Shown here piece by piece: positions 1 through 12,596 of a DNA stretch of 64,000 nucleotides. The stretch's first letter is position 1. Every line of letters begins with the position of its first letter. This DNA comes from Deroplatys truncata (Eukaryota; Arthropoda; Insecta; Mantodea; Mantidae), in assembly GCA_030765065.1 (NCBI GenBank), contig CM060984.1, forward strand, positions 84,717,988 to 84,781,987, read 5' to 3'. The notes beneath the pieces are model-generated. The model was given only the letters and a program-made list of their open reading frames with translations, had not been told where the DNA came from and ran no database searches. Made by a program: the position numbers and the translations under genes.

Positions 1-62
1 TTTTTATTGTTTTTTGCAGTGTTGATTCCACCAAGGAATGTTTTTATTGTTAGGGTTAACGT

Positions 63-750
63 TTACAATAGGAATGCTTGATTCGCGCTGTTTAATATGG
101 TGTCAGTGAAATTAGTTATTTTTTCACTTGCTGTAAATACAGGGAATCTTTCAAGAGGAATTAATGAAGTGATAAGTTTGTCCATAGAATGTTTAAATTC
201 GTTCCAGTTTGCGTGACTCAGCTTCCATTTAAATACGGGCGTGGTAGTTCTTGATATCTTCTGATCAGTATGTAAAATAATTGGAAAATGACCACTTCCT
301 ATTGGGTTATCATAGACATACCAGGTAAATAGAGGCGCAAGGGTAGGAGAACAAAGGGTAAGATCTATGTTGCTGTAAGTTCCGTGAGTAATATTATAAC
401 GTGTAGGACTGTCAGAATTTAGTAGGATCAAATCGTGTTTTTCGATTAAAGATTCCAGTATTCTACCTCTTTAATTATATGTGAACTGCCCAAAGAGAGT
501 TATGCGAGTTGAAATCTCCAAGAATAATAAATGGCTTTGATACCTGTACTATTACTTCTGTTAGGCCCTCTAATTGAATATTTTGGCTGTTTGGAAGATA
601 AACATTGCATATACGCATATTAATAGACGTTAAGACTATCACTGCAACAGCTTCTAATTCAGATGTTAGGGTGAGTTTACGATGCACAATACTATGGTGT
701 ATATAGGTGGCAATGCCTCCACTTGCATGTACTGCAGAGGTATGGTTTTT
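63..750 (-). pseudogene. I-clade-like LINE endonuclease domain, distal part (broken)
   Basis: Minus-strand remnant of an apurinic/apyrimidinic-type endonuclease from a non-LTR retrotransposon. About 750-475 carries a SGGIATYI stretch and ends in ILGDFNSHN, the family's central catalytic GDFN motif. After a frame break, 431-63 carries DLTLCSP and GSGHFPI. In active relatives the last motif is SDH; here the Asp is Gly, so the histidine pair is incomplete. The domain continues off the left edge towards the reverse transcriptase. Its N-terminal part lies at 5206-5075, beyond the inserted array at 751-5069. The frame reads sensibly across the two halves, which shows they were once contiguous. The I/Jockey-group assignment is from motif resemblance only. 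Confidence 0.8.
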
Positions 751-3700
751 ACTTTCTTTACTACGTATAGTAAGTAGGGGAAGTATTGTATTCCACTCAA
801 AAATTCGATACCGAGATTTCACCGGAAACACATGTTTTGAGACCCCCTGAATCCAAAAACAGCAGTTTTAGAAACATGTTCGTGTGTGTGTGTGTTTGTG
901 TGTGTCTGTGAACAGCATAACTCAAAAACGAACATTCGGATAAACACCAAACTTGATATTTAGGTTTAGCATCTTCCAGAGATGCGACACGAAGGTTTTC
1001 AAGAAAATCCCCCACCCCATACTACCCTTTACATGGAACATTTTTCGAAATTTTTAATTTTCTCAAAAACGCCTCTAACGATTTTGATTAAAATATATGT
1101 TTAAGATATTTTCATGACAAATGAAACGTATATCTCGAATTTTCTGGGAATGTCTCCAAAAGTATTCTTCATTGTGAACGACTTTTGCATAACTGGTAAA
1201 CCATAAGAGATAGACAAAATTTTACTACACACAAAATGTAGATCGCGTTAAAATACACAACTTATGTCATATACATTTCTTTTGTTGAGTGAACCGTTTT
1301 CGAGATATTGCTTGTTATTTCCTTAAATTTTCCAATACTTATACTTTTTCTCAAATTCGTTATTCATTTTTACTTTCTCTACTACGTATAATAAGTAGGG
1401 GAAGTATTGCATTCGACCCAAAAATTCGATACCGAGATTTCACCGGAAATACATGTTTTGAGACTCCCTGAATCCAAAAATAGCATTTTTGGAAACATGT
1501 CCGTGTGTGTGTCTGTGTGTGTGTGTGTGTGTGTGTGTCTGTGAACAGCATAACTCAGAAACGAACAGTCGGATAAACACCAAACTTGGTATTTAGGTTC
1601 AGTATCTTCCAGAGATGCGACACGAAGGTTTTCAAGAAAATCCCCCCACCCCAGACTACCCTTTACATGGAACATTTTTCGAAAATTTAAATTTTCTCAA
1701 AAATGGCTCTAACGATTTTGATTAAAATATCGTATGTTTAAGGTATTTTTATCACAAATGAAATGTATATCTCGAATTTTCTGGGAATGTCTCCAAAAGT
1801 GTTCTTCATTCTGAACGACTTTTGCATAACTGGTAAACCATAAGAGATAGACAAACTTTTACTGCACAAAAAATGTAGATCCGTTAAAATACACAATTTA
1901 TGTCATTTACATTTTTTTTGTTGAGTGAACCGTTTTCGAGATATTGCTTGTTATTCCCTTAAATGTTCCAATACTTATACTTTTTCTCAAATTCGTTACT
2001 CATTTTTACTTTCTCTACTACGTATAGTAAGTAGGGGAAGTATTGCATTCCACCCAAAAATTCGATACCGAGATTTCACCGGAAATACATGTTGTGAGAC
2101 CTCCTGAATCCAAAAAAAAAGCATTTCTGGAAACATGTCCGTGTGTGTGTCTGTGTGTCTGTGAACAGCATAACTCAAAAACGAACAGTCGGATAAGCAC
2201 CAAACTTGGTATTTAGGTTCAGTATCTTCTAGTGATGCGACACGAAGGTTTTCAAGAAAATACCCCCACCCCAGACTACCCTTTACATGGAAGATTTTTC
2301 GAAACTTTTGATTTTCTCAAAAATGGCTCTAACGATGTTGATGAAAATATCATATGTTTAAGATAATGTCATGAGAAATGAAATGTATATCTCGAAGTTT
2401 CTGGGAATGTCTCCAAAAGTATTCTTCATTGTGAACGACTTTTGCATAGCTGGTAAACCATAAGAGATAGACAAAATTTTACTACACAAAAAATGTAGAC
2501 CGCGTTAAAATACACAACTTATGTCATATACATTTCTTTTGTTGAGTGAACCGTTTTCGAGATATTGCTTGTTATTTCCTTAAATTTTCCAATACTTATA
2601 CTTTTTCTCAAATTCCTTATTCATTTTTACTTTCTCTACTACGTATAGTAAGTAGGGGAAGTATTGCATTCCACCCAAAAATTCGATACCGAGATTTCAT
2701 CGGAAATACACGTTTTGAGACCTCCTGAATCCAAAAAAAGCATTTTTGGAAACATGTCCGTGTGTGTGTCTGTGTGTCTGTGTGTGTGTGTGTCTGTGTG
2801 TGTGTCTGTGTGTCTGTGAACAGCATAACTCAAAAACGAACAATCGGATAAGCACCAAACTTGGTATTTAGGTTCAGTATCTTCCAGAGATGCGACACGA
2901 AGGTTTTCAATAAAATCCCCCCACCCCAGACTACCCTTTACATGGAAGATTTTTCGAAAATTTTAATTTTCTCAAAAATGGCTCAAACGATTTTGATGAA
3001 AATATCATATGTTTAGGGTAATGTCATGACAAATAAAATGTATATCTCGAATTTTCTGGGAATGTCTCCAAAAGTATTCTTCATTGTGAACGACTTTTGC
3101 ATAACTGGTAAACCATAAGAGATAGACAAAATTTTACTACACAAAAAATGTAGATCGCGTTAAAATACACAACTTATGTCATATACATTTCTTTTGTTGA
3201 GTGAACCGTTTTCGAGATATTGCTTGTTATTTCCTTAAATTTTCCAATACTTAATACTTTTTCTCAAATTCGTTATTCATTTTTTATGTCCTGGACATGC
3301 AAAGAGAATGGAATCCGTCACATAGCAACCAGCGTTAAAATATTTGACTATCGCTTAAAAGCTACCATATCTTCCTTGCATCTACAAGAAAATTACCAAT
3401 AAGATTGACATCTCAATATCTCGATTAACATGAAGCATATGGAGAATAGGCGTTTGTAAAATTAGGTTGTACAAGAGTAGAGAAAGTTATGTGAGTGTAA
3501 CACATCAGATTTTTTTTTATGTCCTGGACATGCAAAGAGAATGGAATGCGCCACATAGCAACCAGCGTTAAAATATTTGACTATCGCTTAAAAGCTACCA
3601 TATTTCCCTTGCATCTACAAGAAAATTAGCAATAAGATTGACATCTCGATATCTCGATTAACATGAAGCATATGGAGAATAGGCGATTGTAAAATTAGAT

Positions 3701-5069
3701 TGTACAAGAGTAGAGAAAGTCATGTGAGTGTAACACATCAGATTTTTTTATGTACTGGACATGCAAAGAGAATGGAATGCGCCACATAGCAACCAGCGCT
3801 TAAATATTTGACTATCGCTTAAAACCTACCATATTCCCCTTGCATCTACAAGAAAATTAGCAATAATATTGACATCTCGATATCTCGATTAACATGAAAC
3901 ATATGGAGAATAAGCGTTTGTAAAAGTAGTTTGTACAAGAGTAGAGAAAGTCATGTGAGTGTAACACATCAGATTTTTACTTTCTCTACTACGTATAGTA
4001 AGTAGGGGAAGTATTGCATTCCACCCAAAATTTCGATACCGAGATTTCACCGGAAATACATGTTTTGAGACTCACTGAATCCAAAAAAAGCATTTTTGGA
4101 AACATGTCCGTGTGTGTGTCGGTCTGTGTGTGTGTGTCTGTGTGTCTGTGTGTCTGTGAACAGCATAACTCAAAAACGAAGAGTCGGATAAACATCAAAC
4201 TTGGTATTTAGGTTCAGTATCTTTCAGAGATGCGTCACGAAGGTTTTCAAGAAAATCCCCCCACCCCAGACTACCCTTTACATGGAACATTTTTCGAAAA
4301 TTTTAATTTTCTCAAAAACGGCTCTAACGATTTTGATTAAAATATCATATGTTTAAGATATTGTTATGACAAATAAAATGTATATCTCGAATTTTCTGGG
4401 AATGTCTCCAAAAGTATTCTTCATTATGAACGACTTTTTCATAACTGGTAAACCATAAGAGATAGACAAAATTTTACTACACGAAAAATGTAGATCGCGT
4501 TAAAATACACAATTTATGTCATATACATTTCTTTTGTTGAGTGAACCGTTTGCGAGATATTGCTTGTTATTCCCTTAAATTTTCCAATACTTATACTTTT
4601 TCTCAAATTCGTTATTCATTTTTTATGACCTGGACATGCAAAGAGAATGGAATGCGCCACATAGCAACCAGCGTTAAAATATTTGACTATCGCTTAAAAC
4701 CTACCATATTCCCCTTGCATCTACAAGAAAATTATCAATAAGATTGACATCTCGATATCTCCATTAACATGAAGCATATGGAGAATAAGCGTTTGTAAAA
4801 ATAGTTTGTACAAGAGTAGAGAAAGTCATGTGAGTGTAACACATCAGATTTTTTTATGTCCTGGACATGCAAAGGGAATGGAATGCGCCACATAGCAACC
4901 AGCGTTAAAATATTTGACTATCGCTTAAAAGCTACCATATTCCCCTTGCATCTACAAGAAAATTAGCAATAAGATTGACATCTCGATTAACATGTAGCAT
5001 ATGGAGAATAACCGTTTGTAAAAATAGTTTGCAAGAGTAGAGAAAGTCATGCGAGTGTAACACATCAGA
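751..5069 (+). mobile_element. Modular array of Helentron-like (HINE-type) non-autonomous elements
   Basis: Two modules repeat head to tail. Module A (621-657 bp) starts ACTTTCTCTACTACGTATAG, holds a TG/TCTG microsatellite and ends in TTATTCATTTTT. Module B (about 231 bp) starts with the palindrome ATGTCCTGGACAT and ends AGTAGAGAAAGTCATGTGAG plus TGTAACACATCAGA. Order: A 751-1371, A 1372-2007, A 2008-2628, A 2629-3285, B 3286-3518, B 3519-3749, B 3750-3978, A 3979-4624, B 4625-4855, B 4856-5069. A single A+B unit is equivalent to the solitary copies at 10621-11537 and 62531-63372. All joints fall in T-runs. Short open frames inside come from the microsatellite and are not genes. Helentron/DINE-1 affiliation is inferred from end structure and insertion in T-runs. 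Confidence 0.85.
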
Positions 5070-5206
5070 TTTTTATGATATGCTGTGTATTGCTTAATGT
5101 TAGCTACATACTGGTTTCGGAAGTTAGTTTCTTGCAAACAGATAAGAAGAGGTTGGTGTTTGTGGGATTGCATACTGTAAATATTCATACTGGGTTCGAA
5201 ATCCAT
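5070..5206 (-). pseudogene. I-clade-like LINE endonuclease, N-terminal fragment
   Basis: Minus-strand coding fragment with LICLQETNF, the N-terminal endonuclease motif whose Glu binds metal in this fold, followed by QYTAYHK. The frame stops where the array 751-5069 is inserted and resumes at about 750 with NHTSAVHASGG. The T-run at 5070-5074 matches the one at 746-750, so the insertion sits in an A5 run of the coding strand. Confidence 0.8.
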
Positions 5207-5457
5207 TTATATTCTATCGGAGCAAAAACGACCCAGTATAAAATGGATTAGTTACTGTCATCTGTTAATGTAGTAAAATTGCAAGCGTCTTCAGCATATG
5301 CTTGCAATTTTCTTTTTAAAAATGAAAAACGTCCTTTCATGTTTTTGTCTTTTTAAGACAGTAATGTGCATCCAAAAATTCTATCAGGGGTTGAATATCT
5401 GTATTTTCTAAATATTCCAGCGCAACAGCTACTGGATTTGAATTGCTTTAGTTCTCT

Positions 5458-6467
5458 CTAAGAGACTTTTGAGTTGCATACATTGTAGTAGCTGTTTTGA
5501 GTGTCAGATAAACTTTCTTTTAGTGAAGTAAGTTGTGAATCTAGATAGTGATTGTTCTGTATTTTCAGTTGGCGCTCGGTTTTCGGCTTTTTAGCTTGTT
5601 CTAGTTTATTATGGTTTACAGTTGCCGGACTCGCAATTGTTTTTGTTACTGGTTGTTCTTTCATAATGACAATGGCCGAGCCAGAGGAAGTAGAGAGTGG
5701 ACGTTTTGTTGGTTTTAGTGCGAGTGTTGCCGCCCTTTCTGAAATAACTGGTTTTAATGGTGGGAGTTCAGTAGCATGTGTACTGTGATCAGGTTCTGTT
5801 TGTGGTTCAGTATGTTGTTCATCTTCGTGTTTACAGCCTTTTGCTACATGGCCTGTTTGTTTATACATGAAACATGACGAGTCAGTTGTCAGGTACGTCC
5901 AGTAAGTCGTACCATCATATTCCACGTGCATGGACTCTGGGATTTTATCTAAGTTATCTGGATGCACATAAACTTGTCTTCTAAAACTTAGAATATGGGC
6001 AAACCCTGGTTCTGACATCCCCGCTCTAAGAAACGTTATAGCTGATCTCAAACGAATATTTAGAGCTTGTATTTCACGCTGCAGTATATAGTGAGGAATT
6101 AAGGGACACACATTTGAAATTACCACTCTTTGAAATTTTGTTAACAATGGTCTTATTTCCAAAGATACGTATGCAATATTTATTCTAGTTTTATTCTCAG
6201 TTAATTGCAGTGCTATTTTCTTGTTTGATAGATAGAGGCAGATTCGGTTTCTGACAATTCTAGATGCAAAGGTATATTTGTAGGCTTAATTAGCTCACCA
6301 ATAGCATATGTATATTCCTTTAGTGTGAGCCCAACCACAGAAACCAGGACGAAAGCTTGTTCTTTCGTAGGGAAGACATTCTTCTGTCTAACAGTGGCAT
6401 AGCTTCTAGATGATTGGGATCCATTTGGTTGTATTTCCGAAATGGTGGCCCCTTGTTCAGAGGTCAT
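5458..6467 (-). pseudogene. LINE ORF1 (gag-like RNA-binding protein), frameshifted
   Basis: Two minus-strand frames, 6467-6213 (84 aa) and 6162-5458 (234 aa), together resemble ORF1 of I/Jockey-type LINEs. This protein packages the RNA and acts as a chaperone. The second frame holds the phrase RRQVYVHPDN, then TYWTYLTTDSSC, leading into a zinc knuckle CFMYKQTGHVAKGC. The knuckle should be CX2CX4HX4C; its second Cys is Tyr. A Pro/Thr/Lys-rich tail follows. About 50 bp of disrupted reading separates the two parts. ORF1 lies upstream of the endonuclease remnants (5206 downwards) on the same strand, as expected for this element. The usual second and third knuckles are not evident. Confidence 0.75.
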
Positions 6468-6540
6468 TTCGATGTAACGATTGGTTTTGTTGCTTCGTTT
6501 GGAGAGGACTTTAGCTCCCTGGTCGTACTTAACGTGATTG

Positions 6541-7408
6541 AGCTGTTTTAGATTAGTAACTGTACTGAAAATAACTTACAGTGATACAAGATGAATTAAA
6601 ACACTCCTGTAGATCTCTTGCATGCAATGTTAGCTATTAATTGCCCAATAACTAATTAAAATAAGGTATAGGAACAGGAAACTTTTCTACAGAAAGCATG
6701 GCTACCTTATCTCTATAACGTATTATCGACCAGATTTTCATGCATTTGCGTATTGACTTAGCCTACAAATTGAGACCATTTCCGGGAATACTAGTTATTA
6801 GCTGGAAATAGAAGAATAAGTAGTTATATGAATAATCTGTGGCATTGGTATGCAAATTTTGATGGGTATAGAGAAAGTCTGTGGCTGTTGCTAATCACAC
6901 ATTTTGCTTTAATTTTTATTGCTTAATTTTATAGTCTCTTTTAACCTCTGTGGGCATATCGGGGCTGCCTTATTTCGTTTAGTACTCCTTAAGAAAATGC
7001 ACTAGTGAAATGTGCTGAAAATGGACATTTGGATTTCATATCCCAAAGGCACTAAAAGTTATAATATAACAGCACTTCATTTTCAGTGTTGGCATTGTCA
7101 ACGCTTACTTTTACATGCAATAAGTTAGGTATTCACAATAAAAATATTTCGTGTAAAATTTGAGTTTTTGGAAATGATTTCCTAAGCGGTTTTGCTCATT
7201 TAAAACGTTCCACAGGATAGAGTTTTCATAAAATTCCTCAGAAAGCAGTTTTTTTTCCAAAAGGGAAATAAAAATGTTCTGTATTCTAGTATTTCCAGTT
7301 ATCAATTTTAAAGCAATCGCGAACTTTATAGAAGCAAACCCACGATGATATTTTTAAAAGAATTATTTTTTCTTGAACTAACAGTAGTATTAAAAATATA
7401 TATATTAT
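6541..7408. other. AT-rich sequence, no recognised feature
   Basis: Probably the 5' flank or 5' UTR of the LINE at its left end. I see no coding homology, no clear repeat and no RNA gene. Confidence 0.4.
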
Positions 7409-8265
7409 GTTACATTCACATGACTTTCTCTGTCCACTATCGTTTATTTATATATAGCTTCTACAAAGCATACTTACAAAAATAATTTGTTTTCTATCTA
7501 CCTCATGTTAATCGGGATAAACTTTGCAGAATTAGTTTAATTGCACATTTAGGTAGGTACAAGGAAACCGAAGCGACAGTCAAATTCTTAAATGTGAGTC
7601 ACTATATGCTGGCCTTGAAATGCCATACTCTTACCATCACTTTGCCAGAAACAACTGAATATAACAGCACTTCAAAGATTATTTTTAAAAAGTCAAACAA
7701 AGAACATTGGATATCTCGGAAATGGCTAATGCCACAAAATTTTTTTTGAAATTATCGTGTGCTTTAAGGACATCTACCATTTTTGTTCAGTAACTTTTTT
7801 GTCTGCTGTTTATAGTTCACCAATTATATACAATGATACACAATTTCTCCTGAATTAAGAAGACTTCACAGAAAATTGAAAATATTTTTACCTGTCATAT
7901 AAGTATGTTAAATGCGGTATTTTAATCAAATTCATGACCCATTTTTAGAAAACCAACCAAGAATTTTCCACGCAAAGGATAGACTGCGGTGGGGGCATTT
8001 TCTTGAAAATCTTCGTGTCGCATCCTTGGAGATGCTATTTTTAAGCACCAAGTTAGGTATGTAAGCGACTTTTCGATTTTGACTAATCCTTTTCTCTGTC
8101 TCTGTCTCCCCCTCTCCTTGTTTCCCTCGCTCACACACACACACACACGCGCGCGCACCTGTTTTCAGAGACTCTCAAAATGGTGAAATCTTGATATAGA
8201 ATATTTGGTTGGAATACAGTACTTACTCTTACCTATTACGTTTAAGTAGGTAATAGAGAAATTAG
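7409..8265 (-). mobile_element. Old diverged Helentron-like copy
   Basis: The left end reads TGTTACATTCACATGACTTT, matching the TGTTACACTCACATGACTTT end of the young family. It is followed by the shared CTACCTCATGTTAATCG block. The body retains CTTCGTGTCGCATCCTTGGA, a CA/CG microsatellite at 8133-8156, and a degenerate right end with AAATCTTGATATAGAAT and AATAGAGAAATTAGAAAG. It is much more diverged than the copies at 9365 or 10621, so it represents an older subfamily. Confidence 0.7.
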
Positions 8266-9081
8266 AAAGTCTTTATGCTCATGCCCACAGGACATTAAAC
8301 TAAAATTATTTTGCGGGAAGGCAGGGGTAACATATCAGGCACGAAAACTCGTCGAAGCTATATAGGTGCAGCTGGTTTAGCGAGAATAAAACCGTTCATT
8401 TTTACCTTCTGTGGGAATCCACCTATTATTTACCGACCCAATACGATCAACATCCAAGGAAATGAACTGTGAAGAAAAACAAGCTATAGAAATTGCCTTC
8501 CTTCCGCGTCTTTAAAAGACACTGCTGGTGCCTGTAGACCGTGAGATGCTCATTCTCTCCTGCTGAGGAACTTCTAATAACGAGAGTGCCGCTACTTTAA
8601 TCAAAGCGTCTCTGTACAAAGATACATTGAGAATGTCTAGGAATTATTTATCTTGAGGGTATTTTTACGAACTCCCCTTGTCTGTGTTTCCGTCTGCTAC
8701 ATCATTGTCGCTGCTATTTCTGTCTGTTAATGTGACATGTTACACCCCTCCTGTCTGCATTTTCACCTGCTGCTGAGGAACACAAGGTGATTCTCCATCT
8801 TCATTACCAAGGAGAGACTTTCTTTGCGCATTACAATACATCCGCTATGAATTATCATACAAAAAGCGATTCTTCTACCCGCGTTGGCCGGTTCACGAAC
8901 ATGTTTGTTAAATTGTATAACATGGGCTTAGTTACATACAACATGCAGGTATCAATTATATCAAGTCACGGTAGCGAGCTCTAACGAAAGAAAAATCGCA
9001 AACCTACAAAGTGTTCAATCAGATGGCATACCTACTTGGGAAATGTAAATATACAAAACAGAATACTTGCTAATAATATGA

Positions 9082-9113
<32 letters not shown>

Positions 9114-9364
9114 TCTATGTGAAGGTGGTTTGACATAGAAGAGTTTAAATTCTTCCTCTTGCACCCTTAAGTAAGAAGCGTGGGTTTTAGTCAGTTGTTC
9201 CTTCTCTCTCTCTCACTCTCTCTCTCACACACACAAAATACTATTGCTTTTGTATTCAGGGGACATCTAAATTTCACCCGGAATTTTGAGATCGCATTTT
9301 AGTTTGGAATCCAAACTTCTTTAACCTTACGCTACCTCAACGATAGCGAAAATAAAACAAAAAA
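8266..9364. other. Unassigned sequence with microsatellites
   Basis: No coding similarity recognised. It contains an (AAT)n tract at about 9082-9113 and a TC/AC-rich tract at about 9200-9236. Confidence 0.4.
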
Positions 9365-10146
9365 TCTGATGTGTTACACTCACATGACTTTCTCTACTCT
9401 TGTACAAACTATTTTTACAAACTCTTATTCTCCATCTATTTCATATTAATCGAGATAAACATTTGCAGAAACGCTCTTTTGACATGCAAAGAGAACTACA
9501 TTTTACACATAACGACCAGTTCTGAAAATATTTGACTATCGCTTAAGGCGTAATATGTTCCCCTTGTTTTATATTTGCAGTGGCCTTTAAGCACATACAT
9601 ATCTCTTAATAGCTGGTTGCTATGTGCAGCACCATTCTCTTTGCCTCAGATTAATACTCTTTGCATATACAAGACAAAAAAGCGAATAACGAATTCCCAT
9701 TTGAGAAAATAAGTGTTGAAAAATTTAAGGGAATAACAAGCAATATCTCGAAAATGGTTCATTCAACAAAAAACTGTATATGACATAAATTGTGTATTTT
9801 AACACGATTTACATTTTTGTGTAGTAAAATTTTGTCTATCACTTATGGTTTACCAGTTATGCAAAAGTCGTTCACAATGAAGAATACTTTTGGAGACATT
9901 CCCAGAAAATTCGAGATATACATTTCATTTGTCATGAAAATATCTTGAACATATGATATTTTAATCAAAATCGTTAGAGCCATTTTTGAGAAAATTAAAA
10001 TTTTCGGAAAATGTTCCATGTAAAGGGTAGTCTGGGGTGGGGGGATTTTCTTGAAAACCTTCGTGTCGCATCTCTGGAAGATACTGAACCTAAATACCAA
10101 GTTTGGTGTTTATCCGACTGTTCGTTTTTGAGTTATGATGTTCACA

Positions 10147-10183
<37 letters not shown>

Positions 10184-10330
10184 AGACAGACACACACACG
10201 GACATGTTTCCAAAAAATTTTTTTTTGGATTCAGGGGGTCTCAAAACATGTATTTCCGGTGAAATCTCGGTATCGAATTTTTGGGTGGAACACAATACTT
10301 CCCCTACTTACTATACGTAGTAGAGAAAGT
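9365..10330 (-). mobile_element. Young Helentron-like non-autonomous element
   Basis: Starts TCTGATGTGTTACACTCACA and ends ACGTAGTAGAGAAAGT, flanked by A-runs (T-runs in the opposite orientation). The two ends share the subterminal inverted repeat ACTTTCTCTACT. A (CA)n tract lies at about 10145-10200. Near the 3' end, CTACTTACTATACGTAGTAG can fold into a bulged hairpin, as in Helitron-like 3' ends. No protein is encoded. Confidence 0.8.
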
Positions 10331-10620
10331 AAAAATATTGATGGTTCTATGTCATCATTTAAATCTCGATAAACTGATGGGCGTTCAAATGAGTTAGAAT
10401 AATTCTAGCACGCATCTCATTTGTCATTAAGCGACTTCGATTTCTTTCTTTACTTGAAGTATTCATTGGTGGCAAGCATTTTTATCCAAATCTCAAAACA
10501 GACCGGGATGGCTTTTATCACGGGTGATACAAAGTGATAAAATTTTGGAGATTTTTTTCATGTTACATGCCTAACAGTGGTGAAAATTATGTAGAAAGGT
10601 AGGTTTTGGGCATTATTTTT

Positions 10621-11537
10621 ACTTTCTCTACTACGTATAGTAAGTAGGGGAAGTATTGTATTCCACCCAAAAATTCGATACCGAGATTTCACCGGAAATA
10701 CATGTTTTGAGATCCCCTGAATCCAAAAAAAGCATTTTTGGAAACATGTCCGTGTGTGTGTCTGTCTGTCTGTGTGTCTGTCTGTGTGTCTGTCTGTGAA
10801 CAGCATAGCTCAGAAACGAACAGTCGGATAAACACCAAACTTGGTATTTAGGTTCAGTATCTTCCAAGGATGCGACACGAAGGTTTTCAAGAAAATCCCC
10901 CAGCCCAGATTATCCTTTACATGGAAGATTTTTGAAAATTTTAATTTTCTCAAAAATGGATCTAACGATTTTGATTAAAATATCGTATGTTTAAGATATT
11001 TTTATGACAAATAAAATGTATATCTTGAGTTTTCTGGGAATGTCTCCAAAAGTATTCTCCATTGTGAACGACTTTTGCATAACTGGTAAACCATAAGAGA
11101 TAGACAAAATTTTACTACACAAAAAATGTAGATCGCGTTAAAATACACAATTTATGTCATATACATTTTTGTTGTAGAGTGAACCATTTTCGAGATATTG
11201 CTTGTTATTCCCTTAAATTTTTCAATACTTATTTTCACAAATGGGAATTCGTTATTCATCTGTTTGTCTCGGATATGCAAAGAATATTAATCTGCGGCAA
11301 AGGGAATGGTGCTGCACCTAGCAACCAGCTCTTAGGAGATACGTATGTGCTTAAAGGCTACTGTATTTCTATATTGCCCTTGTAAATGTATATTCCCCTT
11401 ACATCTACAAGAAACTTAGCAATAAGATAGAGTCTGCAAATGTTTATCTGGATTAACATGAAGTAGATGGAGAATAAGCGTTTGTAAAAATAGTTTGTAC
11501 AAGAGTAGAGAAAGTCATGTGAGTGTAACACATCAGA
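10621..11537 (+). mobile_element. Young Helentron-like non-autonomous element
   Basis: Begins ACTTTCTCTACTACGTATAG after a T-run and ends GTGTAACACATCAGA before another T-run. The TG/TCTG microsatellite is at about 10751-10797. It is the reverse orientation of 9365-10330, about 290 bp away, so the two form a large inverted pair. The B-type part differs from the array modules (GTTTGTCTCGGATATGC instead of the ATGTCCTGGACAT palindrome), as it does in 9365-10330. Confidence 0.85.
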
Positions 11538-12180
11538 TTTTTTTAACTTATCATCCATCATGACATGACTGGGAAGTCCGTTTTCCCATATTCGTTGCAG
11601 CTAACCTTATCTTTAGCCGTTTTTCCAGCAGGCGCTACTCGTACAGCAGTCATAAGCTTGTAATGCTTTTATTACTACAGACATAGCATATAATCTTACT
11701 TTTTGTTAAATTTTTCCAATTTAGTCTTTCCTTTGATTTATGTTTTTATTTCTCATTATGCATTTGTGTTGATTTTCACTTCAGCGTATCAGGCTAGCTG
11801 AAATAATCTTACTTTTCTTCTCACCCCCTTATATGCTCTATTGTACGCTTGTTTTGAGTTATTTGAGTTATTAAGAACCAAATAAGTAGGTACATCCTGT
11901 TTCCCAAGTCCCTTTAATTTCCGACTCAAAGTTGTCCCCACGATAACTACTTCTTAATGACTCCCTAATACCAGGCGAGAGTAATCTATAGCAATGAACG
12001 TTGGTGGCTCGAATTCAATAGATGTGGCGTTTACTTGAAAATGAATTCGATCATGAAGGAGGCATTGATAAGCAGTATTTTTAAGATAGGTACTTGCCAG
12101 CCATTATGATCTGTAACCAGCTGTTAATGAATAACTAAATAAATAATATTACAATTAACGTAATTATCATCAATTACCCA
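11538..12180. other. Unassigned spacer
   Basis: AT-rich with no recognised coding or repeat feature, between the element at 10621-11537 and the LINE 3' end. Confidence 0.4.
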
Positions 12181-12189
12181 AAAGGTAGT

Positions 12190-12596
12190 ATGCAATAGAT
12201 GGATGGATGGATGGATGGATGGATGGATGGATGGATGGATGGATGGATGGTCGGGCAGATGGACGAATGGACGGACGGATGGATAGATAAGATATCTTTA
12301 TTGATTTCAAATTATTGAAGTTATTACACAAGCAGTTAGTGCATGGGTCATTGACCGTACCTGCATATTTAAGATACAAGTATGGTGACAAAATAAACAA
12401 CAGAGAAAGAAAACAAAACAAAAAGAACAAGAAAAAGGAAAATAGAGATAAATTACCTTTGTCTAACTGAACAAATATGACCTAGCTTCGCGCACTTTAA
12501 CCAAGAAATTGCCCATGTTTTGCAGTTCCTCTGGTCAGCCAGTAGCTCCCAACAGCCAATCTCTTTCTTGGGGGACTTAAGAATTTTTGTTTGAGT
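12190..12596 (-). mobile_element. LINE 3' end with (ATCC)n tail
   Basis: On the minus strand, sequence downstream of the reverse-transcriptase remnants ends in CAATAAAGATATCTTATCTA and then a run of CCAT/CCGT units (plus-strand ATGG repeats 12198-12290). A tetranucleotide tail directly after the 3' UTR is typical of several LINE clades and marks the true 3' end of the element whose coding remnants extend to about 20165. An AATAAA signal precedes the tail by only about 15 bp. Confidence 0.7.

Noticed and set aside
1289-3402. Repeated 60-aa frames starting MNRFRDIACY
   Set aside because: They are copies of the same non-coding module A and not maintained by coding constraint.
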